Part shown: positions 9,190 through 16,770 of the stretch, piece after piece
Layout: each line of letters begins with the position of its first letter
Position numbering within the stretch: position 1 is the stretch's first letter
NCBI GenBank assembly: GCA_017446775.1
Contig: JAFSQE010000001.1
Coordinates: forward strand, 1-64,000
Direction: 5' to 3'
Length of the DNA stretch: 64,000 nt
Origin: Bacteroidales bacterium
GTDB taxonomy: Bacteria > Bacteroidota > Bacteroidia > Bacteroidales > UBA932
Notes under the pieces: model-generated
What the model was told of the DNA's origin: nothing
Databases searched by the model: none
The model's input: the letters and a program-made list of their open reading frames with translations, nothing else
Translations under genes and position numbers: made by a program

Positions 9190-9424
9190 CGTTTTGTTAT
9201 TTAAATAATTGCTAATTTTCTGTCTATCAGCCCCTTAATAGCGCTGGTGGCGGAATTAGGGACTGCAAAGGTATACAAATTAGGCGAACCTGCAAATTTT
9301 TTTGCAAGTTTTTTGAATATTTGCGACCGATTTTTTTGAATGTGATTGGGCTTTATTTCAGCGCGTTACGATAGTGCATCCTGCAAGAGTTTATGCACTT
9401 TGCGACAAAATGTGCAGACAAAAT
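9190..9424. other. Leader/intergenic region upstream of rplP
   Basis: No coding sequence, tRNA or remnant of rpsC was found here. The part near rplP (9190-9260) would be a roughly 70-base leader of the ribosomal transcript. The part towards 9400 is AT-rich with runs of T and no clear element beyond the promoter listed separately. With the terminator that follows, it isolates the ribosomal unit from the GDPD operon. Confidence 0.7.
9266..9296 (-). promoter_or_regulatory. Promoter of the rplP-rpoA unit
   Basis: On the minus strand TTTG (9293-9296), 19 bases, then TACCTTTG (9266-9273): a perfect match to the Bacteroidota primary sigma consensus (TTG-N19-21-TAnnTTTG). Expected start of transcription is near 9258, giving a leader of about 70 bases before rplP. 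Confidence 0.75.
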
Positions 9425-9461
9425 AAAGACGCTCCGGAAACTGCTTATCCGGAGCGTCTTT
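9425..9461 (-). terminator. Intrinsic terminator after the GDPD gene
   Basis: Perfect 14-bp inverted repeat AAAGACGCTCCGGA / TCCGGAGCGTCTTT around a 9-base loop, 22 bases after the GDPD stop. On the minus strand it is followed by ATTTTGTC, so the stem end plus flank gives TTTATTTT. It closes the PBP1A-to-GDPD operon just upstream of the rplP promoter. Confidence 0.85.
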
Positions 9462-9483
9462 CTGCCGTTTTAACGGCGATGGT

Positions 9484-10302
9484 TTAATAGACTATCTCTA
9501 CCCAGGGCATCTGTTTTTTGAGATCCTTCTTTGCTGCAGCGGGAATGTCGGTGCAGACATTGTCGGCGCCAAGGCTGATGCCCAGGGCGATATCGTGTAT
9601 GTCGACGGTAGGCCACAGTGTAACAACGATACCATCCTTGTGGGCACGGACAACCGCCTCGCGGCTGGTACCGTCCAGTTTGGCGTTAAGACGCCTGAGC
9701 CCCAGCTCGCGCATCTTTGCAAGGCTTACATGATTGACCGGTTCCGGGGTGATGAGCGCCAGGTTTGCCTCAGAGAACTTCTCTTTGAGATATACCAGGG
9801 GGCGTGTATCAAAGGAGGTGATTACAAAGGTCGCCCCGGCCGGCTTCACAGACATGATCTTGTGATAGACAGATTCGCTCATCTGCTCCATTACCGCATC
9901 GGGATAAAGGGAAGGGTCTGTCTTGAGCTCAAACTCAAAATAGGCGATGTCACCCTTCTTCTGTATCCATTCCAGAAGGTCGTCCAGGAACAGGACCTTG
10001 CTCTTGCCCACGCGTAGCCCTTTGATGTGTTTGGCCTTGGTGGTCTCTACATTGCCCTTGCCGTTTGTGGCAATGGCAAGGGAGCTGTCGTGCATTATCA
10101 CAAACTCGCCGTCCTGGGTCATTCGGATATCGGCCTCAAAGCTGCGGAAGCCCGCCTTGTAGGCTGCATTGAAGGCCGAGAGGGTATTCTCGTCGGCCTC
10201 TGCCTTGCCGCCGCGGTGGGCAAAAAGCCTCACGGACGGGGTCTGTGCAAAAGTTGTAACGGCAACAAGTGCCATCAGGCAAATCAAAAGTGTCTTTTTC
10301 AT
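9484..10302 (-). CDS. Exported glycerophosphodiester phosphodiesterase family protein
   Basis: 272 residues. A 19-20 residue Sec signal peptide (MKKTLLICLMALVAVTTFAQ) precedes a GDPD TIM barrel. Catalytic-site residues of the family are present: H29 and R30 (FAHRGG), E39-N-T, E56 and D58 (FEADIRM), and H71 (VIMHD). These enzymes hydrolyse glycerophosphodiesters to glycerol-3-phosphate and an alcohol; the signal peptide implies periplasmic action. It is the last gene of the operon, 17 bases after the DUF4294 gene, and is followed by a strong terminator. The exact substrate cannot be told. Confidence 0.85.
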   Translation of the reverse strand: MKKTLLICLMALVAVTTFAQTPSVRLFAHRGGKAEADENTLSAFNAAYKAGFRSFEADIRMTQDGEFVIMHDSSLAIATNGKGNVETTKAKHIKGLRVGKSKVLFLDDLLEWIQKKGDIAYFEFELKTDPSLYPDAVMEQMSESVYHKIMSVKPAGATFVITSFDTRPLVYLKEKFSEANLALITPEPVNHVSLAKMRELGLRRLNAKLDGTSREAVVRAHKDGIVVTLWPTVDIHDIALGISLGADNVCTDIPAAAKKDLKKQMPWVEIVY

Positions 10303-10319
10303 AGATAAAAATGTATTGA

Positions 10320-11069
10320 TTATTGTTTCTTCTTGCGCTTCTTGGCGGCCAGGCCGCGGGCCTTGTTCTTCTCCAGGGATTTGTAATACGGTTCGCGGAA
10401 CTTATCCGGAATAACTATCTCGGGGCGGGGTTTGCCAAACAGGTACAGATAGAGATCGTCAAATTCGCCGTAGCGCCACACCTGGCACAGCTGCTCCAGG
10501 TCAAAGTCCTCCCCCTGCGGGTCGTAGCGCTGCTTGATGTCCCCCTTGAAAAGCTTGGCGACCCCCTGCCAGAATCCGGCATTGATCCGCCCCAGGTACT
10601 TCTTGATGATATCATACGGAGGCATCCCCACCTCGCGGTCTATCAGGCGTATCATCATCAGCCCCTGGCTTAGCGTGAGCTGACGGAACAGCGGTTCAAA
10701 ATCGTTCAGCAGTTCGTCTTTCATGCTGGCGAGATATTTCTCCTGCTGACGGGCGGTGTAGTTGCGTGCGGCGAACAGGCTGTCTGTTTCACGGATTGTC
10801 TGCGCGATAAAAAGGGCGTAGGGATAAGCCTTGCTGAAGTTGTGCACGCGACGGGCGTAGGCGCGCCAGTCCCGCCTGGACATATACTGCCTGGGATGTA
10901 TGCGGGCCGGGGTGATTTCGTCGACGAAGATGGTGTCTCCCCTCTCGTCTATCTCGTAACGGAAGATACCCTGCTGGCCGGTGCGCCCCTGCCCGGCGGC
11001 CGGCACAAAGGCTGCCGCGGCCAGAAACAGCACGCACGCCATACGGATGGATATGTTCCTGAAAAGCAT
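10320..11069 (-). CDS. DUF4294 family exported protein
   Basis: About 249 residues. The ATG at 11069 was chosen; six bases further upstream lies only a TTG directly abutting the radA stop. A hydrophobic segment (ACVLFLAAAAFVPAAG) is a likely signal peptide. The mature part is rich in charged and aromatic residues, with RDWRAYARRVHNFSKAYPYA and a very basic end (AAKKRKKKQ). The pattern fits the Bacteroidota-restricted DUF4294 family, which has no known function. It lies directly downstream of radA. Confidence 0.7.
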   Translation of the reverse strand: MLFRNISIRMACVLFLAAAAFVPAAGQGRTGQQGIFRYEIDERGDTIFVDEITPARIHPRQYMSRRDWRAYARRVHNFSKAYPYALFIAQTIRETDSLFAARNYTARQQEKYLASMKDELLNDFEPLFRQLTLSQGLMMIRLIDREVGMPPYDIIKKYLGRINAGFWQGVAKLFKGDIKQRYDPQGEDFDLEQLCQVWRYGEFDDLYLYLFGKPRPEIVIPDKFREPYYKSLEKNKARGLAAKKRKKKQ

Positions 11070-11075
11070 TGCCAA

Positions 11076-12449
11076 CTACTTGAATACAAGCCTGCACAGG
11101 GCAGGTATATCGGCCACGGGTACAACTTCGATGCCACTCTTGGCAAAGGAGCCCTCCCGGTTGAAAGACGATATGTATATCTTTTTGAAGCCGATCTTTT
11201 CTGCTTCGCTGATACGGCGCTGTATCTGGCTCACGGGACGCAACTCCCCGCTGAGTCCGATCTCGGCCGCGAAACAGCTGTCGGCCGGCACACTGATGTC
11301 GAAATTGCTGGCCAGGATAGCCACCGCCACAGCCATGTCGCACGCCGGGTCGCTGACCCTGAGCCCCCCGGCAACGTTCAGGAATACATCCTTGGCGGCC
11401 AATTTGAAGCCGGCACGCTTTTCCAGCACCGCCAGCAGCATGTTCATGCGCCGGGCGTCAAACCCGTTGGCGTTACGCTGCGGCATACCGTAGGCCGCCG
11501 TGCTCACCAGCGCCTGTATCTCTATCATAAACGGCCGCGTGCCGTCCATCACAGAGGCGATAGCCACCCCGCTGAGGTCTTCCTGATGTGCCGGGATAAG
11601 TATCTCGGAGGGGTTCAGCACCTGCTGCAGACCGGAGCCGGTCATCTCGAACACCGCCAGCTCGGCGGTGCTGCCAAAGCGGTTCTTGATGCTGCGCAGC
11701 AGGCGGTACGCTCCTCGGGTATCCCCCTCGAACTGCAGCACCACGTCAACGATGTGCTCCAGCACCTTTGGTCCGGCAAGGGTACCGTCCTTGGTTATAT
11801 GGCCTATCAGAATCACCGGTGTACCAGTCTGCTTGGCGTAGCGCAGCAGCCGGGCGGCGCACTCTTTAACCTGCGAAACGCTGCCGGCAGAGGAGTCAAG
11901 CGCCTCGCTGTAGATGGTCTGGATGGAGTCTATCACCAGCAGGTCGGGCGCAGCAGCCTCGGCCTGTTCCAGGATATTCTCGAGCACCGTTTCCGAGAGG
12001 ATGCTGCAAGATGCGGCATCGCCCCCCAGGCGCATGGCGCGCATCTTTATCTGGCGCGGACTCTCCTCTCCCGAGACGTAAAGCGTTTTAAGGTCGGGGC
12101 AGCGGAGCGGAATCTGCAGCGCCAGGGTCGATTTGCCGATACCCGGCTCACCTCCCAGCAGAATCATGGAACCCTCTACCATGCCGCCACCCAGCAGGCG
12201 GTCTATCTCCTGCATGCCTATGGAGAAACGGTTTTCTGCCGTGAGGGATATCTCCCCAAGATGCTGCGGGCGGGCATCGGAGCCGGTTGCAAGATATGAA
12301 CGGCTGCGGCCGGCCGCAGAGGCTTTCTTCTCCCTTCTGGGCTCCTCTACCATCGTATTCCACTCGCCGCACGCCTGGCAACGCCCCATCCACTTGGGAC
12401 TCTCGTTGCCACAGGATGTACAATACCACACAGTGCGTTCTTTTGCCAT
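11076..12449 (-). CDS. radA: DNA repair protein RadA
   Basis: 457 residues. RadA is a RecA-like ATPase that helps process recombination intermediates by driving branch migration. Domains seen: C4 zinc finger C10/C13/C24/C27, Walker A GEPGIGKST at 100-108, the RadA-specific KNRFG motif at 255-259, and a C-terminal Lon-like domain from about residue 290 (VSTAAYGMPQRNANGFDARR). Full length and intact. It follows prmC after a 61-base gap without a visible terminator, so it is probably part of the same operon. Confidence 0.97.
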   Translation of the reverse strand: MAKERTVWYCTSCGNESPKWMGRCQACGEWNTMVEEPRREKKASAAGRSRSYLATGSDARPQHLGEISLTAENRFSIGMQEIDRLLGGGMVEGSMILLGGEPGIGKSTLALQIPLRCPDLKTLYVSGEESPRQIKMRAMRLGGDAASCSILSETVLENILEQAEAAAPDLLVIDSIQTIYSEALDSSAGSVSQVKECAARLLRYAKQTGTPVILIGHITKDGTLAGPKVLEHIVDVVLQFEGDTRGAYRLLRSIKNRFGSTAELAVFEMTGSGLQQVLNPSEILIPAHQEDLSGVAIASVMDGTRPFMIEIQALVSTAAYGMPQRNANGFDARRMNMLLAVLEKRAGFKLAAKDVFLNVAGGLRVSDPACDMAVAVAILASNFDISVPADSCFAAEIGLSGELRPVSQIQRRISEAEKIGFKKIYISSFNREGSFAKSGIEVVPVADIPALCRLVFK

Positions 12450-12510
12450 CGCTAATGATTTTCCCGCAAGATATCAAAAAACCGGCAATCCCCCAACAAT
12501 CTTTGGCGGA

Positions 12511-13365
12511 CTACTTCTTGACGACTATGAAGCGGTCTTTGCCGTTGATGTCCTTTATCACGGCGGCGCCGGTAAACAGGTCGGCGGTCTGCTCGCCAAG
12601 GGCTTCGTTGATCTCCAGCCACAGGCTGCCGTTATCCTTGAGCAGCGCATCTGCCCACATGGCTATGGCGCGGTAGAACATCAGCGGGTCATCGTCCGGG
12701 ACAAACAGGGCCAGGGAGGGCTCCCAGTCAAGCACATTGGTGCGCATCGCCGCCTTCTCACAGAGCCTTACGTAGGGCGGATTGCTCACAATAAGGTCAA
12801 ACTTTGGCAATCCGGCCGGCGGAGCCTGGAACACATCGGCCTTGAAGATTACCGGCCGTGCCCCCTGCAGCTTTACCCGCTGACGGCAGGCGTAGCGCAG
12901 GGCATCGTCGCTGACATCGCAGCCATATACGTGCGCCTCGGGAAATTCAGAGGCGAAGGCGTATGCCAGCGCACCGCTTCCGGTACAGATGTCCAGGATA
13001 TTGAAAGTATCATCTTCGCTTGCAGCCATCAGGTTGTCGCAATCCTGTGCCGCAAGTTCGTAGAGCTGTTCCGTTTCCGGGCGGGGGATCAGCACGCCGC
13101 TCCCCACGCGGATCCGCAACCCTGCAAACCAGCTGTAACCCAGCACATACTGCATGGGCTCGCCGGCCGCCAGACGCTTCGCAGCATCTCCCAGCAACGC
13201 CGCCTTGGCGGCATCCACCTCCGTGTCGGGTTCGCTCAGATGCTTATACTCCGGCACCGACAGCAGGCCTGTTACGGTGCGCACCGCTATCGCCCGTGCC
13301 TCCTGCTCCGGATACAATGCCTCAAGCGAGGCCGCCATCGCATCTATATGCCCTTTGAGCGTCAT
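12511..13365 (-). CDS. prmC: Release factor glutamine N5-methyltransferase
   Basis: 284 residues from the ATG at 13365. Methylates the Gln of the GGQ motif of RF1/RF2 using SAM. The SAM-binding motif DICTGSGALAY begins at 126 and the catalytic NPPY is at 195-198; the N-terminal helical substrate domain is present. The start overlaps the ddl stop as ATGA, which supports this start and indicates translational coupling. An open frame continues upstream inside ddl but has no family similarity. Confidence 0.95.
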   Translation of the reverse strand: MTLKGHIDAMAASLEALYPEQEARAIAVRTVTGLLSVPEYKHLSEPDTEVDAAKAALLGDAAKRLAAGEPMQYVLGYSWFAGLRIRVGSGVLIPRPETEQLYELAAQDCDNLMAASEDDTFNILDICTGSGALAYAFASEFPEAHVYGCDVSDDALRYACRQRVKLQGARPVIFKADVFQAPPAGLPKFDLIVSNPPYVRLCEKAAMRTNVLDWEPSLALFVPDDDPLMFYRAIAMWADALLKDNGSLWLEINEALGEQTADLFTGAAVIKDINGKDRFIVVKK

Positions 13366-14333
13366 CTGGCGTTCTCTATAAGCGCCGTGAAGAACCCGGT
13401 CATGGTGCGGCCTGATACCCGCACCATCTTGGGTACCAGGCTCATGCGGGTCATACCAGGGGTGGCGTTGATTTCGAGGAAATAGACCCCGTCCTCTGCC
13501 GCTATATAATCTATACGTATCAGGCCGGTGGCGCCCAGATGGGCGTAGATGGCCTTTGTCCAGCGGGTCACCTCTTCTGCCAGGCTCTCCGGAATCGGCG
13601 CAGGGCATATCTCTTCGCTCTTGCCGTTGTATTTTGCGTCGTAGTCAAAGTACTCGTTGGTGGTAACGATCTCCGTTATGGGGAGCGCCACCGCATTGCC
13701 GCCTTCCATATAGATGGCCTGGGTTATTTCGCGACCCACAATCGCACTCTCTATAAGGATGGTGTCGCTTTCGCCAAAGGCGTAATCGATGGCCGCGGGC
13801 AGCATCGCCGCCTCCTTGACCTTGGTCACGCCAAAGCTGCTGCCGCCGTCGGCGGGCTTGACAAACAGCGGGAGGCCCAACCGCGACACAATCTTGTCGG
13901 CATCGTATGCTTCGCCGCGGCGCAGGGCCACATCCTTAGCCATCTTTACTCCGGTATCGGCCAGAAGCCGCTTGCAGGAATACTTGTTGAAGGCGATTGT
14001 GCACACAAAAGAAGAGCAGGTGGTGACAGGTATCCCCATCATCTCAAAATAGCCCTGCAGCAGGCCGTTTTCGCCGGGGATGCCGTGAATCATGATGCAC
14101 GCCACGTCTAAGCGGACCTTGCCGAAAGAGAAATCACCCTTGTCAACCTCGCCCAGCACGCGCATCTGCTCCCCTTCCCACTCGACCACCTGCCAGCAGT
14201 CGGTATTGAAGAGGACTTCAAACACATTGTAACGGTCGCGGTCTATCACAGACGCAGCGTAACGGCCGCTAAGTATAGATATCGGACGCTCCGAAGAGGG
14301 TCCTCCGTAAATCACAGCAACATTCTTTTTCAT
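13362..14333 (-). CDS. ddl: D-alanine--D-alanine ligase
   Basis: 323 residues from MKKNVAVIYGG at 14333. Joins two D-Ala with ATP for the peptidoglycan stem peptide. ATP-grasp features: GGPSSE near the N-terminus, VKPADGGSSFGVTKV in the central domain, and the metal-binding FLEINATPGMTRMS near the C-terminus. Usual length for Bacteroidota Ddl. It starts 10 bases after the PBP1A stop and overlaps prmC by four bases, grouping peptidoglycan genes in one operon. Confidence 0.96.
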   Translation of the reverse strand: MKKNVAVIYGGPSSERPISILSGRYAASVIDRDRYNVFEVLFNTDCWQVVEWEGEQMRVLGEVDKGDFSFGKVRLDVACIMIHGIPGENGLLQGYFEMMGIPVTTCSSFVCTIAFNKYSCKRLLADTGVKMAKDVALRRGEAYDADKIVSRLGLPLFVKPADGGSSFGVTKVKEAAMLPAAIDYAFGESDTILIESAIVGREITQAIYMEGGNAVALPITEIVTTNEYFDYDAKYNGKSEEICPAPIPESLAEEVTRWTKAIYAHLGATGLIRIDYIAAEDGVYFLEINATPGMTRMSLVPKMVRVSGRTMTGFFTALIENAR

Positions 14334-14343
14334 AAAAACCCTT

Positions 14344-16698
14344 CTAGTCAAAAAATTCGTCCTCCGCCACAGTCCCGGTGCCGCCAGAAGAGAGGTCTTC
14401 TGCACCGCCCGTGCAGCCCAGGCTCATGTTCCAGCCCGCAGGTGCCACAAACTCCTCGCCGTTGGCTATGCCGATGCTCTTGTCGGCCATGACCTTCTGC
14501 ATGAACAACCCCCAGATGGGGAGCGCCATGTTGCTGCCGCCGCCGTAGAAGAGGCTCTCAAAGTGCACCTGACGGTCTTCTGCCCCGACCCATACACCGG
14601 CGGTGAGCTTGGGTACATACCCTATGAACCAGCCGTCGGACTGGTCGTTGGTGGTGCCGGTCTTGCCTGCGGCACCCTCTATGCCATATTTCCACTTTAT
14701 GCGGCCGGCGGTACCCTCACTCACGACCCCCTGCATCAGGTTAACCATAAGATATGCGGTCTGAGCCCCCAGCGCCTCCCGCTTGCGGGTGGTGAAGGTG
14801 GCGAGCAGGTTCCCCTGGCTGTCCTCTATCTTGTCCACGAACATGCTGTTGACATACACGCCGCGCGACGGGAAGGTGTTGTATGCCGACACCATCTCGT
14901 ATACCGATATGTCACACGACCCAACGCACAGCGAATATACCGGATCAAGGTGGCTGCTGATACCCATCTTGCGGCACATCTCCACCATCGCCTCCGGCCC
15001 GAACTGTTTCATAAGATAGGCCGATATGTTGTTGGACGAGTGTGTCAGGCCCCATTTGAGAGTAACGGTGCGGCCGATATATTCCTGCTTGTCGGTGCTC
15101 TTGGGGGTCCATACATCGTCGCCCACGGTAAAACTGTAGGGGATGTTGACCACCTTGTCGCAGGGGGTGTAACCCTCCTGCATGGCCAGGGTATAGAGAT
15201 ACGGCTTGATGGTGGAGCCCACCTGCCGGCGCCCCTGGCGCACGTTGTCGTATTTGAAATATCGGTAATCGGGACCGCCGACATAAGCTTTGACCTTGCC
15301 GGTGTGGGGCTCTACCGCCATGAGCGCAGCGCGCAGGAACGACTTGTAATAGCGGATAGAGTCGTTGGGGGTCATCACGGTATCGATATACCCCTGACGG
15401 TTCCATGCAAAGATGCTCATGGGAACCGGCTCGTCAAAGCTCTTGAGAATCTCTTTCTCCGGGATGCCGGCCTTCTTCATCCCGACATAGCGGTCGCTCC
15501 AGCGGCGTGCCTGAGCCATGGAGTTGGCGATCACATCAGAAGGGATGTCGTTAGAGAAGGGGCGGTTGCGCTTGGTGGCCAGTTCGCGGTTGAAGGTGGG
15601 CTGCAGGTCCTTGCCCAGATGCTCTTTTACCGCCTGTTCTGCATAGCGCTGCATACGGCTGTCTATGGTGGTGTATATCCTCAGTCCGTCTTTGTCCAGA
15701 TTGTACTGGCTGCCGTCGGGCTTGCGGTTTTTGTTGAGCCAGCCGAACAGCGGATCCTCTACCCAGGCGGTGGAATCGACCTGGAAATCGACATAGTTGC
15801 GATAGTCGCTGCGGCGCGGCTTGCCGGCGTTCATGGTGCGGCGCAGCATGTCGCGCAGATATGGCGCCAGGCCGGTGTTATGGTCCTGACGCTGATATGT
15901 AAGAACGATATCCAGCTGCTGCAGCGAATCGCATTCGTGTTTGCTCAGATATCCGTAGCGCTTCATGCGCGAGAGTATCAGGTTGCGACGCGCCATAGAC
16001 TGCTCGTAGTTCAGGGCAGGATTGTAGCGGGTGGGCTTGTTGATCATACCCACCAGGCAGGCGCTCTCTTCTACCGTGAGTTCCGACGGCCGCTTGTCAA
16101 AGAAGGTGTGGGCCGCGGTGTTGATGCCGTATGCGTTGCTGCCAAAGAACACGGCATTCATATACATGGTGATAATCTCGTTCTTGGTGTAGTTGCGCTC
16201 CAGCTTGAGGGCCGTGATCCACTCGCGGAACTTGATGTTTACCATGTGGATCTGCCTGGCTCCAGGGAAGCGGGCATACTTCTCGTCTCTCGGGAAAAGG
16301 GTCTTTGCCAGCTGCTGGGTGATGGTACTGCCTCCGCCGGAACTGCTGTGGCGCATTGCCAGCGTCTTCACCGCAACGCGGCCCAGGCCGCGGAAGTCAA
16401 TGCCCGAATGGTGATAGAAGCGGGCGTCTTCCGTTGCCACGGCGGCATCGATAAGCGACTGCGGCAGCTCTTCAAAGGTGGCGAAGGTGCGGTTCTCTAT
16501 ATGATAGGTCGTAAGTACTTTACCGTCACAACTTATAAGTTCGGTGGCAAGGTTGCTTTTGTGGTTCTCCAACTCTTCGAAAGACGGGATCTTGGCAAAC
16601 AGCGCCACAAGCAACAACCAGGACCCGACAAACACAAAGGGGGCAATAAGAATGATCCACCACCACTTTATAATTGTTTTACGAGTTTTGTCTTTCAT
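14344..16698 (-). CDS. Class A penicillin-binding protein (PBP1A type)
   Basis: 784 residues from MKDKTRKTIIKWWW at 16698. A bifunctional peptidoglycan polymerase and cross-linker anchored by one N-terminal helix (about 10-33). The GT51 transglycosylase has E90 in AATEDARFY and GGSTITQQLAKTLFPRD (122-137). The transpeptidase has S495-T-I-K (GSTIKP), an SSN triad in THSSNNISAY, and KTGTTNDQSDGWFIGY. All catalytic motifs are intact. First gene of the ddl-prmC-radA operon, divergent from topA across a 72-base gap. Confidence 0.95.
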   Translation of the reverse strand: MKDKTRKTIIKWWWIILIAPFVFVGSWLLLVALFAKIPSFEELENHKSNLATELISCDGKVLTTYHIENRTFATFEELPQSLIDAAVATEDARFYHHSGIDFRGLGRVAVKTLAMRHSSSGGGSTITQQLAKTLFPRDEKYARFPGARQIHMVNIKFREWITALKLERNYTKNEIITMYMNAVFFGSNAYGINTAAHTFFDKRPSELTVEESACLVGMINKPTRYNPALNYEQSMARRNLILSRMKRYGYLSKHECDSLQQLDIVLTYQRQDHNTGLAPYLRDMLRRTMNAGKPRRSDYRNYVDFQVDSTAWVEDPLFGWLNKNRKPDGSQYNLDKDGLRIYTTIDSRMQRYAEQAVKEHLGKDLQPTFNRELATKRNRPFSNDIPSDVIANSMAQARRWSDRYVGMKKAGIPEKEILKSFDEPVPMSIFAWNRQGYIDTVMTPNDSIRYYKSFLRAALMAVEPHTGKVKAYVGGPDYRYFKYDNVRQGRRQVGSTIKPYLYTLAMQEGYTPCDKVVNIPYSFTVGDDVWTPKSTDKQEYIGRTVTLKWGLTHSSNNISAYLMKQFGPEAMVEMCRKMGISSHLDPVYSLCVGSCDISVYEMVSAYNTFPSRGVYVNSMFVDKIEDSQGNLLATFTTRKREALGAQTAYLMVNLMQGVVSEGTAGRIKWKYGIEGAAGKTGTTNDQSDGWFIGYVPKLTAGVWVGAEDRQVHFESLFYGGGSNMALPIWGLFMQKVMADKSIGIANGEEFVAPAGWNMSLGCTGGAEDLSSGGTGTVAEDEFFD

Positions 16699-16707
16699 TT
16701 CAGAAGT

Positions 16708-16740
16708 TTTGGCAAATGTAGAAATAAATCCTTTACTTTG
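16708..16740 (+). promoter_or_regulatory. Probable topA promoter
   Basis: TTTG (16708-16711), 21 bases, then TTACTTTG (16733-16740), one mismatch from TAnnTTTG. The expected transcript start is about 20 bases before the topA ATG at 16771. It overlaps the opposing -7-like element of the PBP1A gene. Confidence 0.5.
16713..16720 (-). promoter_or_regulatory. -7-like element for the PBP1A operon
   Basis: TACATTTG on the minus strand fully matches TAnnTTTG. No good TTG lies at the expected -33 distance, and the element is only 15 bases before the PBP1A ATG, so the leader would be very short. The call rests on the -7 motif alone. Confidence 0.4.
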
Positions 16741-16770
16741 CGAGCACTTAAAGGTAATAATGGAGTCAAC

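Noticed and set aside
9190..9424. A small gene or rpsC remnant upstream of rplP
   Set aside because: No frame gives S3-like residues or a plausible small protein; the region reads as leader plus AT-rich spacer.
13366..13608. N-terminal extension of prmC inside ddl
   Set aside because: The extension is Arg/Pro/Gly-rich frame shadow of ddl; the ATGA overlap at 13362-13365 is a better start.
14563..16770. Long plus-strand open frame continuous with topA
   Set aside because: Antisense to the PBP1A gene; its product has no family features, and topoisomerase similarity begins exactly at the ATG at 16771.
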